In this document: piece after piece, positions 60,441 through 64,000 of the stretch | Layout of the letters: each line of letters starts with the position of its first letter | Position numbering within the stretch: the first letter of the stretch is position 1 | Assembly (NCBI GenBank): GCA_022786605.1 | Contig: JALFWW010000024.1 | Coordinates: 35,560 to 99,559, forward strand | Origin: Clostridia bacterium | Lineage (GTDB): Bacteria > Bacillota > Clostridia > Lachnospirales > Anaerotignaceae | DNA: 64,000 nucleotides | Direction of reading: 5' to 3' | Position numbers and translations under genes: made by a program | Notes under the pieces: generated by a model | What the model was told of the DNA's origin: nothing | Databases searched by the model: none | What the model saw: only the letters and a program-made list of their open reading frames with translations

Positions 60441-60923
60441 TCAGATTTCTGTTTTGATTTTATGATGGAGTATTTTGAATGTGGCTGTTGCGGTGGCAGC
60501 CAGTTCTCCTGTGCTTTTCAGATATACTTTCCCTTCCAGTGTCACAAGACTGCGCCCGAAGGATTTTACTTTGCTGTGGTATACCATGGTATCGCCTATG
60601 CGGATGGGGCGCAGGAATGTGGAAGAGAGGCTGACAGTTGTCAGTACATTGGGATATGCGTAGTAATGGCAGAGCATCCCCAAAGAGGTGTCAAAGCCTG
60701 TGATGATGATGCCGCCGTGGACCATGTTCTGGGGGTTCAGTTCCCATTCCAGCACTTTGTATTCCAGTACGGTTTCTCCTGCCTGAAAATCGCAGGATAC
60801 GAATTGGGGTTCCAGTTTGGAAATAGCGCCTTCCCGCAGGCGGGAAGAATTGGGTGCCACAGCCTGACGGAACCAGTCTTCCATCTGTGCCTGTGACAGA
60901 CCGGGTATTTCGTTGAAGTTCAA
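60441..60923 (-). CDS. hotdog-fold thioesterase, PaaI-like (paralogue 2)
   Basis: 160 residues if translation begins at the TTG at 60923, which follows AAAGGATG. This start makes its length equal to paralogue 1 and places the conserved Trp at residue 17 in both (MEAWF and MEDWF). The longer frame to 60968 begins inside the intergenic repeat. MVHGGIIITGFDTSLGMLCHYY is the active-site helix. The gene ends 21 bases before paralogue 1, indicating a tandem duplication. Confidence 0.82.
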   Translation of the reverse strand: MNFNEIPGLSQAQMEDWFRQAVAPNSSRLREGAISKLEPQFVSCDFQAGETVLEYKVLEWELNPQNMVHGGIIITGFDTSLGMLCHYYAYPNVLTTVSLSSTFLRPIRIGDTMVYHSKVKSFGRSLVTLEGKVYLKSTGELAATATATFKILHHKIKTEI

Positions 60924-60943
60924 ATCAAAAACATCCTTTCCAT

Positions 60944-61120
60944 TAGGGACTTCTTCATGAGAAAACAAAGATGCCAGAAATCTTTCCCATAAAAGGGTTT
61001 TTCGGCTGTCTTTTTTAGATTGCGCAAGGAATGTTTTCTTCTGAAGCAGTCATGGCAGTTCCTCTGGAGAAAGCAAAAAATAATGTTTTCTCGAGGCTGC
61101 TGTCCCTTTTTTCTTTGTTG
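60944..61120 (+). repeat. three-stem intergenic repeat, copy 5 (strongly decayed)
   Basis: It keeps the entry TTAGGGAC-TTCTTCATGAGAAAACA, a stem B equivalent around 60970-61018 and a stem C equivalent (CAGTTCCTCTGGAGAAA with TTTCTCGAGGCTGCTG) with several mismatches. Primary sequence has drifted far while the three-stem order is still recognisable. It lies between the thioesterase pair and the alpha/beta-hydrolase gene. Confidence 0.65.
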
Positions 61121-61130
61121 GTCTGGAGGC

Positions 61131-62108
61131 TCACATGGCTTTGCGCTCCAAGTCTTCTTCGCTCAAAAAATCTTTCAGGATCTGACCGAATGCCTTGCTG
61201 TTTTCCATGTGGGGCAGGGCGGCAGTATCCTCAAAGAGCATAAATTCCCCTTTTTCCTGTAAATTTTCGGCTTCTTCCAGATAAACAGCGCTGTTGCGTA
61301 CATTCCTTTCTCCCCAGATCAGCAGGAAGGGCAGAGAAAGGGACCCAAAGGCTTGTTTTGTATCGGCGGCGGCAAAGCGGGTCATGTAACCGGCATAGCT
61401 TGCCTGGGCGCCTTTGCCGTAGCGGGCGTTTTGCTTCAGATTCTTCACGAAGTCCACAGGCATACGTTCTTTCTGGTAAAAGAGTTCTTCCGCCAGAAGC
61501 CGCAGGGCTTTTTTGGATGTGCCGTCCAGAAATGCCTGAGTGCCGATGACAGGCGACAGCAGTTTTTTCAGCTGCTGGGTATCCTGAGGTGTGGCAAATC
61601 CTCTGCCGATACCCTCAGGAGAGATGAGCACCATCTTTTCCAGATCTTCCGGGTAGAGCATGGACAGCACCAGCGCGATGTCCGCGCCGCCATTGGCTGC
61701 TGCCAGAGCCACAGGCTTTCCAATGACGTCGGAAAGGAAGCTGTGGAGGGCTTTGGCATACTGATAAGCTGTCCAAGGCTTGGCAGGTTTATCAGACTGA
61801 CCGAAACCCGGCAGGTCTACGGTGTATACCCGAAAATCTTTTGCCAGCTTTTCGATCTGGGGGCGCCATTCCCTTCTGGATGCCCCAGGATGGAGGCTGT
61901 GGAGCAGTACCACAGGGCGACCGTAACCAAAGCGTTCATATGCCATAGAAACCCCGTCAGGGGTGGTGTAGCTTTCAAAAGGTGTTTTATCTCCCTTGCG
62001 GGATGCCCGATGCAGACTGATGCGCTGATAAAGGATAAGTCCGGCGGCAGTGATGCCGGCAGAGGCAAAGAGAGGGAGAGAAAGTTTCCGAATGGCTTTT
62101 TGAATCAT
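61131..62108 (-). CDS. alpha/beta-hydrolase-fold membrane-anchored protein lacking the nucleophile serine
   Basis: 325 residues. An N-terminal hydrophobic segment (LSLPLFASAGITAAGLILY) anchors it. The fold is clear: YGRPVVLLHSLHPGASRREW (oxyanion region), VYTVDLPGFGQSDKP and a C-terminal LPHMEN with the putative catalytic His. The nucleophile elbow, normally G-x-S-x-G, reads AAANGGADIAL with Asn or Ala in place of Ser. It is thus probably inactive as a serine hydrolase, or uses a different mechanism. GGAGG precedes the ATG. Confidence 0.82.
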   Translation of the reverse strand: MIQKAIRKLSLPLFASAGITAAGLILYQRISLHRASRKGDKTPFESYTTPDGVSMAYERFGYGRPVVLLHSLHPGASRREWRPQIEKLAKDFRVYTVDLPGFGQSDKPAKPWTAYQYAKALHSFLSDVIGKPVALAAANGGADIALVLSMLYPEDLEKMVLISPEGIGRGFATPQDTQQLKKLLSPVIGTQAFLDGTSKKALRLLAEELFYQKERMPVDFVKNLKQNARYGKGAQASYAGYMTRFAAADTKQAFGSLSLPFLLIWGERNVRNSAVYLEEAENLQEKGEFMLFEDTAALPHMENSKAFGQILKDFLSEEDLERKAM

Positions 62109-62260
62109 CGTGTTACCTCCTTTTTCTTTTCAGCAATACAAAATTCCCGTTACTCTTATTATGAACCGAAATCGGGCATTTGAAAAGGGGGAGTTTCATA
62201 AGAAAGTTGGAAGTTTCATAAGATAGTATGAAGATTTTGTTTTTTGAGGAGGCAGGGCGG

Positions 62261-62467
62261 ATGGAAGGGTTTCTGGTGCTGGCAGGACAGCTGTTTCTCA
62301 TCGTGTGTATCCAGTCAGTGCTGGAAGTGGCGGCGGCAGACCGTTTCCAGAACCATCTGCAAAAGGTCATTTCTCTGGCGGCCTATCTGGCGGCGCTGGT
62401 ATTGGTGCTGCGTTTTATGGATGGGTATTTGCTGGATATGCTCCAAAGACTGGCAAGAGGGCTATAA
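62261..62467 (+). CDS. small two-helix membrane protein
   Basis: 68 residues starting at the ATG at 62261, which follows GAGGAGG nine bases upstream. An ATG at 62228 has no such signal. Two hydrophobic helices (FLVLAGQLFLIVCIQSVLEVAAA and VISLAAYLAALVLVLRF) are joined by a polar loop. The size recalls SpoIIIAC-type membrane proteins, but I cannot support that assignment. The repeat fragment right after the stop serves as its terminator. Confidence 0.6.
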   Translation: MEGFLVLAGQLFLIVCIQSVLEVAAADRFQNHLQKVISLAAYLAALVLVLRFMDGYLLDMLQRLARGL

Positions 62468-62531
62468 AAAAAGCTGAAATCCTCTGTATGTTATAAGGAT
62501 TTCAGCTTTCTTTGTTTGCTTATGAAGATGC
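62463..62531 (-). repeat. three-stem repeat, fragment 6 (stem B and left part of stem A, reversed)
   Basis: Read on the minus strand it starts GGGCATCTTCATAAGCAAACA and continues into stem B (GCTGAAATCCT / AGGATTTCAGC), then ends. The rest of the element is missing. Stem B plus CTTTCTTTG after the small membrane gene may act as a terminator for it and for the convergent lipoprotein gene. Confidence 0.75.
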
Positions 62532-62558
62532 CCTGCATGAGATCTTGCGCTGTTTTTG

Positions 62559-63044
62559 TTATTTATCAAGGGTGCAGTGATACAGGACTCTGTTGTCCGC
62601 GTCATAAATAGATACGAAAAGGTCCTGTGTATGCATCAGAAATGATGTATCTTCATCAGTTTTTTTGGATTCGTTTATCAGATAATACCCATTTTCGATT
62701 TCAGGAATCAAAGGCATGCCGTCCTCATCTGTCAGGGGTGTGCCCAGATAATCGCTGTCGACAACACCATACACAAGGTTTTGGGTGGATTCATCCAGCG
62801 GCAAAGATTTCCATGTGCCTTTTTCCTGGATTTTTTCCAGAAAAGCGTCATCTGAGAACTGCAGTGTTGTGCAGGAAGTGCCCTGACCGCGGAATGCGCC
62901 GTGATCCTTGTAAGTAACAGAAAATTCCTGGGCGGGAATTTCCATATCCATCTGTTCTGCGGCAACCTGCGCTGCGCTGGCGGAATGACAGCCTGCCAGT
63001 GTAACTGTTGCCAAAAGTGCGAAAAGAGGCAGATGGAGTTTCAT
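62559..63044 (-). CDS. lipoprotein of unknown family (paralogue X)
   Basis: 161 residues. A lipoprotein signal (LLATVTLAGC) and an acidic domain containing YKDHGAFRGQGTSCTTLQFSDD and FLEKIQEKGTWKSLPL, ending VSIYDADNRVLYHCTLDK. It is homologous along its length to the gene upstream of it (paralogue Y). AGGAGA lies before the ATG. An extracytoplasmic protein whose function I cannot name. Confidence 0.72.
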   Translation of the reverse strand: MKLHLPLFALLATVTLAGCHSASAAQVAAEQMDMEIPAQEFSVTYKDHGAFRGQGTSCTTLQFSDDAFLEKIQEKGTWKSLPLDESTQNLVYGVVDSDYLGTPLTDEDGMPLIPEIENGYYLINESKKTDEDTSFLMHTQDLFVSIYDADNRVLYHCTLDK

Positions 63045-63252
63045 AATATCTCCTCCGTTTCAAAATATTCCATGCGAGGCATATCATATCATAATTTGTG
63101 GCGGAAAGCCAGCATATTTCTGTATTTATTTTGATAATATCAGGAAATCCCATGTTTTTTCGGAAAATCCATCTTTTTGTTTTGTGAAACGGCATGTTTT
63201 TTCATACAGAAAAAAAGACGCCGACCTTTGGTAAAGATCAGCGTCTGAAACA

Positions 63253-63735
63253 TCAGGTGTCCAGCACCAGATAATACAATGTGCGGTTGTCAGTGTCATA
63301 TACGGCAAGATCGAAGTTGAAGGAGCCGCGCTTCATGATGTTTGGTTTCTCCGCGGCTTGTGCGTTCCGGTCTTTCAGCAGGTAATAGCCGTTTTCAATG
63401 GGCGGCACAAAGGGTTCCTGTGTTTCGGGGTCATCAAGATAATTGCCGTAAAGGAGTTGGTTGACAGCATCATCCGGCGGGAAGGACTGCCATGTGCCTG
63501 CTTCTTGGATTTCTTCCAGGAAAGCATCATCGGAAAACTGTATGATGGTGCAGGTGGTGCCGTCCCCGTGGAATCCGCCGTGGTCGTCATAGGTGGAAAC
63601 CAGTTCCCCGTCAGAAAGGTCTATGCCGATGCTGAAAGCGGCTTTCCGCACAGCGGCGCTTTCTTCTGTATTGATAGGGGTCTGGAAGGTGAATAAAGCC
63701 AAAAAGAGCACAGTTATGGCACGGAAAAACAGCAT
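63253..63735 (-). CDS. exported protein of unknown family (paralogue Y)
   Basis: 160 residues. A signal peptide (FRAITVLFLALFTFQTPI) without a lipobox cysteine. The mature part repeats the pattern of paralogue X: YDDHGGFHGDGTTCTIIQFS, FLEEIQEAGTWQSFPP, IENGYYLL, AVYDTDNRTLYYLVLDT. One copy is membrane-anchored by lipid and the other is released or anchored differently, a split seen after duplication. AACGGAGGGA precedes the ATG. Confidence 0.72.
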   Translation of the reverse strand: MLFFRAITVLFLALFTFQTPINTEESAAVRKAAFSIGIDLSDGELVSTYDDHGGFHGDGTTCTIIQFSDDAFLEEIQEAGTWQSFPPDDAVNQLLYGNYLDDPETQEPFVPPIENGYYLLKDRNAQAAEKPNIMKRGSFNFDLAVYDTDNRTLYYLVLDT

Positions 63736-63930
63736 ACAAATCCCTCCGTTTCTTTATGTCCAAAAAATCTTATGGTTTGGCGAATAAGTTCCTTTTTTGG
63801 TTCTGGTCTTTTTTTCCGTGGCTTTTTTGGTCTGAAAATCTGCAAAAAGCGTAGGAGCCAAAATGAACTGCTCCAATTTGTGCGGACAGTACAAAAAGCG
63901 TTCTTACGAGGATAATATTTGATTTTCAAG
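63736..63930. other. intergenic region at the right edge
   Basis: About 195 bases with A/T-rich tracts and no convincing gene. It contains the promoter region of paralogue Y. No known regulatory element was recognised. Confidence 0.4.
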
Positions 63931-63967
63931 TGGAGTGGCGTAGCGTGAGCGGCGCCACTCCTGTTTT
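63931..63967 (+). terminator. terminator-like hairpin near the window edge
   Basis: A GGAGTGGCG / CGCCACTCC perfect stem, twelve-base loop and TTTTT. The gene it serves is not visible; it may belong to a gene beyond the edge. Confidence 0.5.
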
Positions 63968-64000
63968 TAATTGAATTCTCTCATGGTTATAGAAATGAAT

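Noticed and set aside
63714..63929. 71-codon minus-strand frame upstream of the last exported protein gene
   Set aside because: No ribosome binding site, low-complexity Lys/Arg/Phe content, and it overlaps the start of the real gene.

Overview
The window is a bacterial chromosome segment that contains the replication origin. Gene content points to a spore-forming, Gram-positive anaerobe of the Clostridia. It has spoIIID, a CIRCE/HrcA-type operator, a CstA pair of the short Firmicutes form, Noc, KhpB/Jag, YaaA and the rpmH-rnpA-yidD-yidC-jag-mnmE-mnmG-rsmG block. A position near Lachnospirales/Anaerotignum is plausible but is inference only. Base composition is intermediate, with AT-rich intergenic DNA.

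Layout. Positions 1-9 kb hold the end of a Crp/Fnr regulator, spoIIID, a secreted GH26-like hydrolase, a VOC protein, a CIRCE-controlled Hsp20, an arginase-fold protein and two nearly identical cstA genes. Positions 9-15 kb hold an unknown gene coupled to a MutT-type Nudix gene, then a tightly overlapping operon (siroheme/ferredoxin reductase, binding lipoprotein, FecCD-type permease, ATPase) divergent from a LysR gene. Positions 15-21 kb hold a PfkB kinase, an APC permease and an amidohydrolase. The last two lie behind a clear sigma-54 promoter next to a PAS/AAA+/Fis activator gene. Positions 21-31 kb hold envelope and unknown proteins, a MarR-MFP-RND efflux operon, a patatin and a metallo-hydrolase. 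Positions 30.7-31.7 kb are a tRNA cluster (Thr, Tyr, initiator Met) with tRNA 3'-end remnants and palindromic spacers. Positions 32-36.4 kb hold a GntR regulator, a CapA lipoprotein and a TPM/zinc-ribbon pair.

Positions 36.5-58.5 kb are the origin region. Leftward run dnaA, dnaN, a small membrane gene, yaaA, a locally duplicated family of unknown membrane-anchored proteins, recF, gyrB and gyrA. Rightward run rpmH, rnpA, yidD, yidC, jag, mnmE, a MATE transporter, mnmG, an unknown gene, rsmG and noc. DnaA boxes flank dnaA on both sides (46.1-46.3 and 47.7-48.3 kb), giving a bipartite oriC. Positions 58.4-64 kb are accessory: an SLOG-like protein facing an XRE regulator across a symmetric operator, a PD-(D/E)XK-like protein, two hotdog thioesterases, an alpha/beta-hydrolase-fold protein without its nucleophile serine, a tiny membrane protein and two paralogous exported proteins.

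The most unusual non-genic signal is a family of intergenic repeats of about 180 bp, with four long copies, one decayed copy and one fragment. They fold into three stems with compensatory base changes between copies. Two copies sit inside inverted flanks that resemble the arms of a terminator. Other structured DNA includes five consecutive hairpins between rsmG and noc, and paired palindromic repeats between tRNA genes. I saw no CRISPR array, rRNA gene, transposase or prophage gene.
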